Shown piece by piece: positions 12,101 through 27,100 of a stretch of 64,000 nucleotides of DNA. A program made the position numbers and the translations under genes. Position 1 is the first letter of the stretch, and each line of letters begins with the position of its first letter. The stretch is from Lepas anatifera. Lineage: Eukaryota > Arthropoda > Thecostraca > Lepadidae. The notes under the pieces were generated by a model. It ran no database searches, was not told the origin of the DNA, and was given only the letters and a program-made list of their open reading frames with translations. The stretch lies in contig JAOTON010001685.1 of the NCBI GenBank assembly GCA_034440635.1, positions 4,675,001 through 4,739,000 of the forward strand. The letters run 5' to 3'.

Positions 12101-15100
12101 AATTGTGTCGGCCAATAATAGGCTTCTGATCCCTGGCTTTTCTGGGGACACCTGCCCCACAAGTAAAATCTTAGTTTTTTAAGTCTTTCTAGCAGGAAAC
12201 ACATATTTAGAACCTTCCAGGAGGGTGAATTAGTTATTTTATACGCATTAAAATGCTTTGCTCGTTTTTTTGCGTTTAGCATAGCAGGAGAGGTAGCTCG
12301 AAACTTTGGGTTTTTCAAACCGCACTTATTCCCAGATGTCTCTGGATGTTTCATCTTTTATTTCCGTTATATTTCTTGCATGTATTTTATTTAAACCAAC
12401 GCAACTTCTGAAGCACCTTTCCGTGCTGCCCTCCCGGTAGCCGGACCTGTATTTACCTGATCCGCCCGTTTAGCGCAATGCGGATTTGTACCAAGCGGTT
12501 TATGGGTGATTCGGCCTCAGCGGCGAAGACAACTTTAACGACAGCTCTACAGCTGTAGCAATATAACGACAGCTGTGGAAACTCTGCTCCTCACTTCCAA
12601 GGCAAGACCATTAGGGGCACGGCCTATGAATTTGTGTAGATATGTACATTGTACATACATGGAAAACGAGCGAAACGCCGGCTCGAAAGCATAAACAGAG
12701 GAACGGTGGGCAAGGTACCCTGTCCCCCCATTATTCAAGATTATTAACCATTAACCCCACGGCGATAACTGCAAAGTAATAGTTTAAGCACATTGCACTC
12801 CTCCCCATGCTCTGGGCGTTAATACGTCAGAAGTATATTATCCCTAACTTTGTTGAAACTCTGGCGGAGATATCCGGGGACCACTATATCAGTATTCATG
12901 GAGGCTCAGTCCACGTCTGAAAATAGAGCTCCCGTCCACTCCTCAGGGCTGGCCGCTGGTGAGTGATCGGCGGTGTGCCGGCTTCTGCACGCCGATGTTG
13001 TGTGGCGCAGTGCGGTAGCGGCTTTGTACAGCTACCGGCTGTCTGTGTGTGTGTGTGTGTGACGTCACCGGCTCCGTGGCCGGCTGGCGGCGTGCCGAGA
13101 GGACCGGCGCCCGCCTGTCGCCTGCTCCCCGCCTTTTTATGCGCCCCGCCGAGGTCACAACACCAGGCTGACGTGCCGGTGATGGACAGAGGCGCGCCAT
13201 CTCAGAGCTGTGCACGCTGGAGAGCCGCTCCAGGCGATACGAGATGGGGGCTGCCGCCGGTTTTGATGACGTTAATGTCGCCCGTGCCGCGATTGCCGCG
13301 CTGTGACCAGACCGCTGCGAGGAAGCGAACAGAGCCGTCAGCGGGCGGCTCTCGCGCAGCACCAGCCTGCGCGGAAAACAGCGTGCGCGGCTCCTCGCCG
13401 GTGCTTAGACTGGTGGCCGGCAGATCCCGAGCTGCGGCAGTCCTCGTTGGCATCTCAGGAGCTGCGGCAGTGTTAGAACTGCGGCAGCCTTCTCACTACT
13501 ACCAGAGCTGCGGTTACCCTACCTCAGCTTTGTGAAAGCTGCGGCGGCCCTCTATCACTACTACCAGAGCTGCGGTTACCCTACCTCAGCTGTGTTAAAG
13601 CTGCGGCGGCCCTCTATCACTACTACCAGAGCTGCGGTTACCCTACCTCAGCTGTGTTAAAGCTGCGGCGGCCCTGCTTCAGTGATGTTAGAGCTGCTAA
13701 AGCCCTCTCTCACTAGTACCAGAGCTGCGGTAACCCTCCCTCAGCAGTGCTAGAGCTGCGGCAGCACTGCTTCGGTGGTGTTACAGCTGCGGCGGCCCTC
13801 TCTCACTAGCACCAGAGCTGCGGTAACCCCTCAGCAGTGCTAGAGCTGCAACAGCCCGCCCCGGTCCGTGCCATCAGCGCGGCACGCACCCTCAGTCTGT
13901 AGGGTTATGAGCGTGCTGAAGCCGGCGCCGTGTCGGAGAGTGCCCGTGAACGATGCCGACCGGCGCTGCAGACACGACTGCCTGCCGACGGTCCCCAGGT
14001 CTTCCTGCGTGGGTGACGGCGTGCTCAGCACGGTCGCGGCGCTGGTCTGAAGGCGTGCCTGTCCGACTGGCGCGGTGGGTGTGTTTGTACGGACGAGCTC
14101 ACCAGAGCCGCTCCGGGTGGGCAGTGGCCGCCACGCCCCGACCTCACCGCTGCCTTCCCACGCCGCGCGGAGCCGGCCGCCGACCAATTGAGTCGGGCAG
14201 CCAGGTGTGACCCGGCGTGTGTCGGCGGAGTCGCCGCCACGGCCGCTGTGACAGCGTCTGTACCAACTGTAGACGCTTACCCTGCTACAACGCCGACGTC
14301 TGCCGCTTTCTCGGCTGATTGATATGGGTATTTTTTTAGTGATGGGCGGACTGTGGGTGCGCCTTCCCCGCTGTCACCTGGGGGAGCGTGGCATATCGGA
14401 GCGCTCTCTGTTCTGCGCTGCGTCACCGGCGCGCCCGAAGAGATCCGCTCTCGAAATAGCTCGCCCCGTCGCTGCATCAGAGGAGAGTTCTGAACAAGAG
14501 GATGGTACCATTTGTTGAGTATCTTAGAACATGGAGGATACCTGACTTCGGTATTGCAAATTAGTTTTTAGTAAGTGAATACGTTTTGTAATATTTCTTT
14601 CATGTATATACCTTTAAAATGTTTCAAACTCCGACTCCGGTACCTGCTCGTATGCTCGTCAGCTATAACCCTGGCCGAACTCCACTACCTTCTATACCGG
14701 GACTGGCGGCCCGGCCGTAATGTCTGGCGTGTGACGCGGCTCGGCACCAGCGCTCGCGTCCTCCGAGCCGCCGCTGTCTCCCTCGCCTGTGCGTGCCACG
14801 GCCTGTGTCCTTGTCGCTTGGCTAACGATGTCCCTCTGTTGTCAGCCGCTACCGCGACCCGATCACGTGCAAACTAACCCCGCACCCCGGTCTCGTGTAT
14901 GACACTGATATTCCCGGTCCCATGTGAGTTATGGACTGTGTCCAGCTGTGTTGTGTCGCTGGTTGTGTCCCGCTCTCTGGTCTGTCGCTGACTGTGTCCC
15001 GCTCTCTGCTCTGCCGCTGTCCGTGAACCGCTTTCTGGTCTGTCGCTGTCTGTGACCCTGTCTCTGCTGTGTCACTGTCTGTGACCCTGTCTCTGGTCTG

Positions 15101-18100
15101 TCGCTGTCTGTGACCCTGTCTGCTGTGTCGCTGTCTGTGACCCTGTCTGCTGTGTCGCTTTCTGTGACCCGCTCTCTGCTGTGTCGCTGTCTGTGACCCT
15201 GTCTCTGGTCTGCCGCTGTCTGTGACCCTGTCTCTGCTGTGTCGCTGTCTGTGACCCTGTCTCTGATGTGTCGCTGTCTGTGACCCGCTCTCTGCTGTGT
15301 CGCTGTCTGTGACTCTGTCTCTGCTGTGTCGCTGTCTGTGACCCTGTCTCTGCTGTGTCGCTGTCTGTGACCCTGTCTCTGGTCTGCCGCTGTCTGTGAC
15401 CCTGTCTCTGGTCTGCCGCTGTCCGTGACCCTGTCTCTGCTGTGTCGCTGTCTGTGACCCTGTCTCTGCTGTGTCGCTGTCTGTGACCCTGTCTCTGGTC
15501 TGTCGCTGTCTGTGACCCGCTCTCTGCTGTGTCGCTGTCTGTGACCCTGTCTCTGCTGTGTTGCTGTCTGTGACTGTCTGCTGTGTCGCTGTCTGTGACC
15601 CTGTCTCTGGTCTGTCGCTGTCTGTGACCCGCTCTCTGTTGTGTCGCTGTCTGTGACCCTGTCTCTGCTGTGTCGCTGGCTGTGTCCCGCTCTCTGCTCT
15701 GCTGCTGTCCTTGAACCGCTCTCTGGTCTGCCGCTGTCTGTGACCCTGTCTCTGCTGCGTCGCTGTCTGTGACCCTGTCTCTGGTCTGTCGCTGTCTGTG
15801 ACCCGCTCTCTGCTGTGTCGCTGTCTGTGACCCTGTCTCTGGTCTGTCGCTGTCTGTGACCCTGTCTCTGCTGTGTTGCTGTCTGTGACCCTGTCTGCTG
15901 CGTCGCTGTCTGTGACCCTGTCTCTGGTCTGTCGCTGTCTGTGACCCGCTCTCTGCTGTGTCACTGTCTGTGACCCTGTCTCTGGTCTGTCGCTGTCTGT
16001 GACCCTGTCTGCTGTGTCGCTGTCTGTGACCCTGTCTGCTGTGTCGCTTTCTGTGACCCGCTCTCTGCTGTGTCGCTGTCTGTGACCCTGTCTCTGGTCT
16101 GCCGCTGTCTGTGACCCTGTCTCTGCTGTGTCACTGTCTGTGACCCTGTCTCTGGTCTGTCGCTGTCTGTGAACCTGTCTCTGCTGTGTCGCTGTCTGTG
16201 ACCCTGTCTCTGCTGTGTCGCTGTCTGTGACCCTGTCTCTGCTGCGTCGCTGTCTGTGACCCTGTCTCTGGTCTGTCGCTGTCTGTGACCCGCTCTCTGC
16301 TGTGTCGCTGTCTGTGACCCTGTCTCTGGTCTGTCGCTGTCTGTGACCCTGTCTCTGCTGTGTCGCTGTCTGTGACCCTGTCTGCTGCGTCGCGGTCTGT
16401 GACCCTGTCTCTGGTCTGTCGCTGTCTGTGACCCGCTCTCTGCTGTGTCGCTGTCTGTGACCCTGTCTCTGCTGTGTCACTGTCTGTGACCCTGTCTCTG
16501 CTGTGTCGCTGTCTGTGACCCTGTCTCTGTTGTGTCGCTGTCTGTGACCCTGTCTCTGGTCGCCGCTGTCTGTGACTCGCTCTCTGGTCTGTCGCTGTCT
16601 GTGACCCGCTCTCTGGTGTGCCGCTGTCTGTGACCCTGTCTCTGCTGTGACGGTACCGGGCCTGACCGGGGCCGGAAGCCGCCGAACGTCGTGTCCTCTG
16701 CCGACGCTCGGCACGCACCGGATGCGCCGAGTTCCGATCCCATTGTCAGGAGAGCCAATCCGGCGCTCTCAAGGTGATACGCCCGTGACGGCTGTCCGAC
16801 CTAAAAGCCGACGAATGCAGTTCCGTACTTCTGTTTGACTCATAATTATGTCAGATTGTGACGTACAGCTGTAATAAGCGAAGCGTCACACGCGTGACAC
16901 GCTTATGATTGGGCCAAGTCACAGGCTGTTCCTGCCCCGGGAAAGTTGGGCTTCTCTCCGGCGTGGGTGCCGGTGGGCGCACCGTGGAACGGTATGCTGG
17001 AGAGTGGCGGCGGGCCTGCGCCGTGACGCCATGCACATGGAAACACGTTGCACAACCCTGCTGGGGCAGTGCAGGCGGCCGCAGCGCCACCGCTGAAAAC
17101 CGGTTTACGGGTGAAACCGGCGCCACCGGCCGCCGAGTACTACTCGGTATTTACACTGCAAGGATGTTACAAATGGTTCCAAATCGTCCACGCTCGGTGG
17201 CCCGCCGGGGAAATGTGTTGCATGCTAGAGTGATGCTGTTTTTTCATGTCGATGTTGGCGATGTGTGCTGTGTCGTCTGGATATGTATGCGATGTCGTTC
17301 ACGGTGTTGTGGGGAAATTGCCTCAATTCCAATGAGAACGGTCCCGTGCGTTGCGCACTCGTTTCGATTTAGTTGGAAGTGGTCGCTTACGTTGCACTGA
17401 ACAAGGGAATTGTTTTGATACGTATTTCCTCGGAGGAAAAAGCAGGCCACTACCAGAAGTCCTTAGTGAGGAAGTTTGAGTAAGGCTCCAAATGTATCCG
17501 TTCAGGGTATCGCCAATGCTTTGTTGGACCTTCAGAAAGAACATGATGGGCGAGTATTTGCGTGAATGTTTCGAGGTGTCATACTTGAAAAGGTGTGACA
17601 TAACACCATTAAAGGGAATTTCGCACTGTTAGCTCTGTTCGGTAGTACCTCAACACTCATGAACATCATGGACCCCCATGAAGCCCCTTTGATTGAAATA
17701 ACAAAATATATTTTTTACGTTATCAAAATTTTGTTATGTTCAACGCTCCCAAGGATATGAAATCGTACACTCCTGAAGACTACCACTGGCGCGACGTAGT
17801 GTTTTCCATCGTCGCTATCTTCTCTTCATTTGTCTAACAGCGGTTAGAGCTCTCCAGTTTCGTGTGGTGTTTACCTGTCAAACAGTGGACACCTGACCGG
17901 GCGCGGTGACACGCGGGCGCACACTGGGGCAACTGGGCTTCAAAATAGGCCAAAACCTCGTAACTAAAAAAATACTTTGATTAAGAATACTTTTTTGTGC
18001 TCAAATGAAAACTGTTGCTCTGAACTGCATTACCCAGCCACAAAACATTGGGTATCTACACCAGGTCATATCAGATAGACTATTTTTCAAGGTTTATAAA

Positions 18101-21100
18101 TATCGGAATTCGATTTCGTTCTTTCCAGTTTTGCAGACACTCAATGAGACAGAATCAGATAAGGCGGGTCCAGTGACGGTTAAAATGTAAGGAAAAAAAC
18201 AAAAGTAGCATTTCAAAAACCGATCCGACATATTCAAGGTCATCATAGGTCAGAGGTCTTGCTGAGCCTTCACTCTGGTTTAACTATTAAGTACCACATG
18301 ATAAATAATGGCACAAATTCACTCTTTCACTATTTGACATCTTTAAATCCAGTACCGAACCATATCGAAACTTCTCGGGTCATATGCGGGAGCTGCATTT
18401 ATTGACACAATAATGTTAAGCGCTATTTCACGGAATTATTACCGTCACTCTTCTCATAAAATGAGCACAAACATGCGGAAACAGACAACACATTAAACTC
18501 ACAGGGAATGTTCCTTAAATCATGCGACCTCTTTTGCATCTTTGTGTAACTCTCCTATTTAACATCCCGCGTCCCTTTATCCACCCTTCTATCCATTAAC
18601 CCCGAAAATTATCGTTGAAGTCTAGGTAAGTTCTTAAAGCAGTCTTACATCCAAGTACCCACTCACGCACCATCGAATTATTAATGGTTAGTGCCATTAT
18701 CTCTCAGCTTATAAAGAGGGTTACTGCCAGGCTCGAAACCTCCGTTGTCATGGGCCTTCTGGATTTTTATATCATCGGAGATCTTGTTACCACGAGGTCA
18801 TTGGTGATAAGCAGGTACTGGTACTGATCAGTGATTGTCAACTATGGATGTCTTTCTGGTATGATATTGCCTGAATGCAAGGTGACCTCTATTCCTTGCC
18901 TCCTGGGCCTCCTCCATGCATGCTCCTATGGAAACTTTCAGGCTCTCAGTCATAAGCGTGCCACCGGCAAAGAAGTGGGGGGGGCAGCCAAACTTCAAAC
19001 TGACGCTGACAAAAAACTTCCCACGTTAGGACCAAATACTGTTCGAATTTGGGCTCCTCGTTGCCTTCTGCAGCGGCTGGTGATAAGAATGTCCGGTTTT
19101 CTCCCATTTTGGCCAAAAAGTGGGGGGGGGGCCAGGCCCCCTGGCCCCCCGGTGGCGACGCCCCTGCTCTCAGTAACATCTTCCCCGTGCATTTGCCCCT
19201 TATGTATGGTTGCCGGCATGCTGTACCATGGGTACACGTTTACAAACAGCCTCGCTGTCTCTACAGCATAGGCCGGATACTTCTCAATTTCGATTGTTGA
19301 TGATGATGATCAGGGGCGTAGCCAAGGGGGGGCAGGGACAGCCGCTCCCTGAGGGTCCGAAGGGTCCCCCCTGGGGACACGATTCTGTAACAAGCATGGC
19401 CCTTTTTACCCATCAGGGGCCTTTTGGCGCTGTCGCAGGGGCCCTTTTCGGGGCGCCGCCCCCTCCCCCCAGTGAAATGCTGCCTTAGCCCATGATGAGG
19501 ATAGTGCGGCTAATATTACCGAAAACCTTTGTAGCAGATCCTGGCTTATCCCAGTAACCTCGCTGAACTGTCGGACGTTCCCGAAAGAACGGCGGGTTGT
19601 GTTACCTTCATTAGCTGTGCCGTTGCCCCCCCCCCTCCCGCCTTTGGTTGATCGACGACCAGACTCATGGTAGCACGAAAAAAATTCCTGTAAATCTCTT
19701 TTGTTTTTTTTAACAGCGTCCTTCTTGTCGTAGTTTTGAGCTCTCTGTGAACAAATGGGTGACTCTTCTCTGATCTTCCCTCATCCTCAGTGCGCGTGTT
19801 AAAATCGGTTTTTGCACAGATTGAATCTCTGCCCAGCGTCTTGCAAGTCCGCCTCCCCCTGTCACGACTCGACCACGGCGCCCTGTCAGCAGTCCTCACT
19901 CCAATTGCCGCGCAACATGAGCCGACGGCCGCCGTAGCCGCCGGCCTCACAGCGCTACTTGGACTACATTGCCGCGCAAGAAGTGTCATATCTCCCCTGG
20001 GACAACTGATGCCGAGCTAATTTTTTCACGGCTGGCTAGAGGACACAACATTGCATCACTACCTATAAATTTCTAAGTGAAACTCGCTGTGCTTTTTTCG
20101 CAGGTCTAACGAAGCTTAGGATTTGAGAATACGTTAGAAGCTTTACATGTCCTAATAGTTACACGTACTATCAGGCTCTTATTGTCAAATTTCGTACTTT
20201 TCAACATTGAGTGTCTTCAGGGCGTTCTCAGCTTTCCATTGATATAAATAGATACTGGTTTTGTGACTGCGACCATGGATGATAATGCATCAGAAAGTGT
20301 ACCTCCTCTCGAGTCAACTTGACGCCGAGATGCAGCGTGTTTAATGCGCTGTGTTCGAGCATCTGTGCAAGCGGCTAAAGAAGAGAAAAATGGATACAAT
20401 TATGCTTTTCCAAGTTTTTAGACATTTCTCTGTCAGAGCCAAACGATTAAGTCCGATTTCGAAGATGTCAAAATTGGAGGTTTTGGCCGGTTTTGGAGGC
20501 CATTTGCCCCAGTGTGGGGCGGCGCGCTCTCCCCGTCCGTCCGCGCCGGCCCCGTGCTGGTCCTGGGACCGGCGACTCCTCCCATCGACCGGCAGCTGCC
20601 TACCATTCTGAGGGCGTCCGCGATGGAGCGCGTGTCGCCCAGTGGAGACTCCCCTCGCGTTGGGAGGATCGCGTGAGCACTGATCAGCCGGTGACGGTAG
20701 TCGTATTTGTGATTCTCTCCACACGGCGCGCCGCTCCCCACCATCCACATACCCGAGTCACGCGCTCTGTGGAGCGGTGGCGCGCGTTTTTACGCCCACA
20801 TATCATCAACATGGTTACCTCACTGAGGTACGCTCACCAGAGGCTGCCAGCATTGTGGGTTGGCCCTGACGCTCACTGCAGTGCTAGAGGACACGATGCG
20901 GCCTTCTGATGGTGTGCCGCCCCGGTCCTATGAATGAAAATTGTTTTGGAGTTGTTTTGCCCAGATTGGCTCTTTCAGTTTCATTCCTTCGCCATGCTTG
21001 TTCCATTTATTGCCCTGAGGAATTCTCTGAGGATTTGTAATGTGAATGAGACATCTAAAGCTATAATTTGTACTTGTGAAGCTGGAACCTAACGCTGGCA

Positions 21101-24100
21101 GTGCCTTTCAATCATCCTTACTTTTACCGGTCAGGAGCGGAAATCGGGCTTTTATTTATAGACGAAGATGAATGTTTCCTCTGAAATTCACTAAACGTTT
21201 GTACAGATCGCAGCGTATATTTCATTAATGCTGGATATTTATTTGATAGTAAGGGAAATTTATAAATATGAATATACAGATGACAGAACTATCATGACAA
21301 TAAATAATACCTGACACCCGCTGGACGGTGCCTCAAGTTTTGCAAAGTGAATATGGTACACTTTTATCAGTTTTTTGTCGGTATATTTTCTGCGATGATT
21401 TTCCCCTCAGCTTCCCTTTTTTATGTTCCGATTTTTGTTCCTGTCGCTCCGGTAAGAGACGGTTTCATCATGTCTCCGTCTGGTCTGCTGTTGTTTACGG
21501 GAGCTGTTTGTTGAGCCCGGCCTCTTAGAATCAGCAAGCGCTGATGTCACCGCGCCCGTCTGCCGGCGTGGAGAGGCCGGCGTGTGCTGCGTCCAGGAAT
21601 TCCTGTAACGCCGGCCCCCGGGAGCCGGTATAGGTAAACACTGACGCCACGGTGGCCGGCCCGGTCACTGTGGGGTGACGGCCGTCTCCCCAGCGGGGAC
21701 CTCTGCTGCCCGGTGGCGGGCCTGGCGTCTGGGATCCGGCCACCGCTGCCGCCCCGTCCCGCGGGCTTCCGGATGTTGCCACACTCGTGCATCTCCGGCG
21801 TCGCTGCTGTCACGGCCGCGTGTGTGCGATGCCGTGGTGGTAGCCCCCCACATATCCAGGGCGTGAGCGTCTCCGCGAGCATGGCTGAACTCGGCTCAGG
21901 TCAAGTCCGGAGGTGAATGTCATTTAACTTGATCCATTTCACAAATGATGAATGTTGAGCCCGCTCGATGTGGCTTTTGTTTGTAGCAATTATCTAAATG
22001 ATTTTCTTAATAGAAGCAAATATGCTATCCCATTTCTGTCGATGCGATGCGATGAGTGTGTTCATGGTGCAAGGCGAAACGAAAGGAAGTGGTAACCGCC
22101 AACCCGTCGTCAATGCGCTGACATTGCACGGTGTGGCTTACCACGAGTAAGGCTCCCGTCCATTCAGTCTCGCCGCAATATCGTATCGCTGGGTGTGCTC
22201 TTCGCGGCGGGATATTGTGCAACTCTCCAACCGCTGACTCGGCGTCTGACTGTGAGAGGGATATGGCGCAGTGCTCTCCCATGGCTGCGCATCAGCGACT
22301 TCTTGCAGATGGGCCGAGTCGAGTTTGGACAAATGGGAAGCCAGGTGTCTAGTGGGTGGAGCTGTTTAAAGGAACACAAATATGGGACCACTGAGTGAAC
22401 TATTGACAAACGTTATTTATCGGCCTCCCTCCACTGCGAGTCAGTGTCAGACTTCCCGCACTATTCGCTGTGGCCCCCTGCGAATGTCAGAACTCTCGAT
22501 GTTGACTACTGTACCCCGGACGTTGTGAGTGGTCCGAGCCCCCAGAGTTGACCACCGTCCCGCGCTCGGCAGGTTCACGGCACACACGGCCTACCGAGCC
22601 ATGCTGTCGGAGGTGGGCGACCTGGCCGGCCAGCACGAGGTGGTGGCCGAACAGCTGGCCGCCAGCGTGGTCTCCGACGTCACCGCCATCATCAAGGAGC
22701 TCAAGGACGAACGTAAACGGGTGGGTGCCGCCGCCGCCGCCGCCGCCGCAGTGGTGGCGAGGCAGGAGGTTAATCGTGGTTGTGTTTTCAACAACTTTGA
22801 GTTGGCTTCATAGGCGGATCCAGGGGGAAAAGGCACGTGCCCCCCCATCTACCCTCGGCGCCCCCGAAATTGTCACGGCGCCCCCTGAAATGTCGCTTCC
22901 CCCAGGATGCGAAAATCGGCGCCGACCGATAGGATTTTACGCCCATATGATAGGTTTTGCCGGTCAAGAGCGGCGCCATCCTGGTCCGGAGGGCGCCCCT
23001 CTGGAAGTTGCTTCCCCGATCGGCAATCCTGGACCCGCCTATGGTTGGCTTTACATTTGTTGTGTGTAAAACGCAGAACATCACGCTCAGACATCAGAAT
23101 TTTAGTCATAGTATCGGTGGATCAGTACAAGTTCACGTAGTTCTGGTACCAAAATAAAGACTTTGGGTGAGAGTGAAGCACTGCCAGCAGCTGCATTACA
23201 TAGTGTCATTTCACGTTGGACTCAGTTCCAAGTGAGCTAGGATGGATGACCCACCCGACTGCCAATTTGAAGGTGCACTTTTTCCTTCGGCCCTGATTCC
23301 TGGAAGGAAGGAAAGCAAGAAGGTTCCAAGATGTGTTCAAGTCCATAATATTTAGGTGTCATTGGATGATTATTGTGCTCTGTGGTCAAGTCAACATAGG
23401 ATATAGTCCAAATTTAGAAGCTTTCTTGAACGTGAACCTGGTGTTGATCTGGATTTTATTGCGGGCCCGATTTCCCAGATACTTCCTGTGAACAAACCTT
23501 ACCGGTTTTCCTCTGCTTGCTTATCAGTCTGAAATCGTAAAACTACCGCGGTCTGTCTGTGGTTCTCTATCAACATTGGCGAGGCTTAGCTCATTTTATT
23601 GTTCGAACGGTCGGAAAAAGTTCAGGTTGGCTGATGCTTTTGTTCTTTAAGCCATGCGAAGTGCAAACTGTGCGAAAAAAGCGTCAATGTTTAGAGGAAC
23701 AGCTGCTAAATCCCAGTTCTTTGTCCGTTTTATAGCGGGGCTGTTCAGCATTCAGAGGTCGTTTCGGAGTGACTGGTGTTTCGGAGGCTGCGCGTTATTT
23801 ACTCGATCGGCCGTGCCCACACCGTGTTGGACCACCATTGGCGTCCCACGTCGCACTCGGCTCTCGCAGTCAGACTCGGTCGATGCTGTTTTTACCGGCG
23901 TCCCTCTCGGGCTGGAGCCAGTCGCTACCGAACTGGATCGAGCTGGCATTTTAGAGCCGTTACGCTTCTGGACGTCCGTAAATGGTGCGCCCCCCTCGTG
24001 CGGCGGTAATTTTCGCCTTCCTCTTCCACGTATCGTTTCCGGCGTGGTGTCCACCATTCTGGTCGTACCCTCGTGCCAGCGTGCCGAGTCAGACTCGGCA

Positions 24101-27100
24101 GTCGCTGCCGACTTCCCTGCCGCCGATCAGGTGCCGTCTGCCTGGTCTGTGCGCCGCAGTTGTCGCGTGCCGCCCAGCTCTGGTGCTGCTCACTCCCCGC
24201 CGCCCTCCCTCTTTGGGTTGATGCCTGTTTTGTAGCTGGCTGATGCCTGGTTAAGAATATAACTGTTCTTCTGTTTTTAGGAAGCGCTGCAGTGGTGAAG
24301 GAGGGTCCGGATTTAAGGGGGGACACCACAGACTTTTCAACCTGTTTCTTTCCATTTAACACCATGGGTTTAGTGTTATTGTTTCATTTAAAGAGGGGGT
24401 GCCCGGTCCTCTTCCTAATTCCGCCGCCTATGAAGCAACGTACTCTATTCGGGAATATTTGATATGACATCGATGCTTATCACGCATTGTTTTTCTTTTA
24501 TTTTTCATTACTTTTGAAAGAAATTCTGAGCTATAGTTGGGATGAAGACTGTGCGTGCCAGTTCCTCAGCAAAAGGCACCTGCATAGGGACTGCGCAGTG
24601 ATGGCTTGTCCCAGCTGTCCCCGTACTGCCGTTTCCGCCGACTACCGTGTCGCGGTTTCCCCTCTGTCCCAGCCTCCCCGCTGACTTGTGTCGCGGTTTC
24701 CCTTCCCTGTGTCCCAGTCTTTCCGCTTACTGTTGTGTCGCGGTTTCCCTTCCATGTGCCCAGTCTTCCCACTGATTGTTGTGTCGCGTGTGTCGCGGTT
24801 TCCCCTCCATATATTGCAGTCTCCCGCTGACTGTTGTGTGTCGCGTGTGTCGTGGCTCCCCATCCCTGTGTCCCTGTCTCCCCGCTGACTGTTGTGTCGC
24901 CTGTGTTGCAGCTACTGCATGAGGCCTCCAGGCTACAGTCGCAACTGAACCAGCAACGGCTTCAGCTCGACAAGGCCAAACGCAACTACGACAAGTCGGC
25001 TCGCGAGGCCGAAAAGGTAAATGTTTGGGCCGGCGCGCGGCGGCCGTCTATTTCGGTCCGGCGCCGCGCCGGCAGGGGTTAGGCTAGGTCGGCGTCACCC
25101 CCGCTCTGGGCAGGCCGCCGACTGTGCTGTCTGCAGTCCCCAGTGGATTTGGCCGGGGCGCGGGCCGGCAGTCTCCCTGAATCACGCTGCGGCTGAGACA
25201 CTGGCTGGAAGGACGCCCCCTGCGGTCAGTCACCGGCGGCGCCGGCAGCAGTGACGTCAGTCCACCACGTGCGGCGGCGGCCACACCCGGCTCCGTAGTC
25301 GCCGCTGCCGCGCCGGCGCCCCGCCGTCACGTGGTGGCTACGTCAGCTGTGTGCTGTGGTCACGTGACTGGCACACGCCCTGCCGCCGCAGAGATGAGTA
25401 TGAATGAAGCGTGAATATCGCGGCCGTAGGAGCTGCGTGGTGTGGTGGGAGTTTTTGCCGCCGGTTACCCGCGCTTTCTGTGGTCTCGCGCGCTTTCTGA
25501 CAGTGCGGCCGCCGCGCTGCTGGCGCGCCAATCGCAACTCTCCTCGCCGGCGGGCAGCGCAGTGTTCCCGCGCCACTTTCGCGGTGGTTTCGGAAACGGG
25601 GTTTGCTGGCTGTACCGTAATCATATTAATTTGGGGCCGCCAGACCGCCCACTTTGGTGTCAGACGCTGTCGCGTGTCCCGCACCTGCCGGCGCTCCCGA
25701 AACCAAACCGAGACACGCCGACACCGCCTTCCTCAAATGTTTTGAGTCTGTACCGTTAGAAATAAAGTATACATTTTGGCTTGAATCGTATCTCCAGATC
25801 CTATGTTCTGTTTATGTATCCTGTTTGGGGCTAGCAACTCTATGCTGAGGAGGACACTCTGATACTGCTCCGGGGCGTTTTGTCCCAGACGTGGAAATCG
25901 GCACAGATGAGGCTTTGTGGTCTGGAATATTAAACTCAAAGCAAGCCCAGAGGCAGTCAATCCAAAAATACACGAATTTATGCAAATTAGTGTGTCGAGG
26001 GAAATCTCCGACTTCAAATTGTATTAAACGGCCGCTATTGATGGATTGAGTCTGGTTGGTGTCTAACGTTGGAAGTGGGTGGTTTACGAATTCGCACGGT
26101 TGTAACTCACGTGAAACGGTGCCGCCGTGTTCTGCCGTCACACTGACCCGCGGAACAGCGGGAAGTTCCGTGTGGCGGGATAGTGAGCTTCAGCTGCGGG
26201 ATAACCGGCGGACAGGGGCGCCAAAGCCTGGGACGATTCTGAAGCTGCGCCAGGGGAGGACCATCTCCCTCATTGTGGCCAGTCGGAACGCCTCGGAACC
26301 CACGCACACTAGTTTCTGGTTCTGAACCAAGTCGCTGCCCCCGCTGTGGAAGAAGGCTTACTGTCGAGCATGTACTGGCTGACATGATGTAATGAGCTGG
26401 GAATAGTCGGTACGCTGTTCTTTCCACCGAGGTCACTCGCGAATGTGTTAGGAGACAATCCAGCTTTGCAATTCCCCAGAGTTTTATTGCCTCTGGTAGG
26501 TAATTAGTAAACGGCCCAAATCGAGTAAGACAAGTACAACGGAACTAGATTAGTCCAAGCCAAGTAACTCTATTCCTAATTGAAGTAACTATTTCTGGAA
26601 CGAGAATGTAGGCTGACACCCAATACCGTTTTTTAAGGATTGATTTCAGTGAACTGTCAGGCGTGCTATATACCTTGGTAGCTGGCAGTGCTGTCAGTGT
26701 ATATAGCCCTGGTAGCTGAGCCGCCCTAAACCAGAACACGCACATCGAAACGCCTCGTCCAGCTGCCTCTGGCTGTGTTCCTTACCTATCTGGTGTCGGA
26801 TCTTGACAAACCGAAATAGGTCACATGTTGTGGCCATGTGCTGATCGGTGTCAAGCCGATATCAGATTGGCGTTGATCCACGCTGTGGTCTGTAACTTGT
26901 TCCTGACCTGGGTGCACCGCTCGCTCAGGCGCTGGAGAATTACCACCGGGCTGACGCCGACTTCAACCTCAGTCGGGCGGAGGTGGAGAAGCAGAAGATG
27001 AACTCCAGCCTGCGCGACCAGCAGTGCGAAGACAACAAGAACGAGTACGCCAACCAGCTGCAGCGGACCAACGACCTCCAGGTACGCCTGTCGCCGGGCT

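Noticed and set aside
14849..16714. 621-codon minus-strand open frame as a gene
   Set aside because: It is a translation of a 29-bp minisatellite whose antisense lacks stops in all frames; no splice or start context and no non-repeat domain.
23654..24235. 193-codon plus-strand frame in intron 2
   Set aside because: Unrecognised, overlapped by antisense open frames, and not joinable in phase to Cip4 exons.
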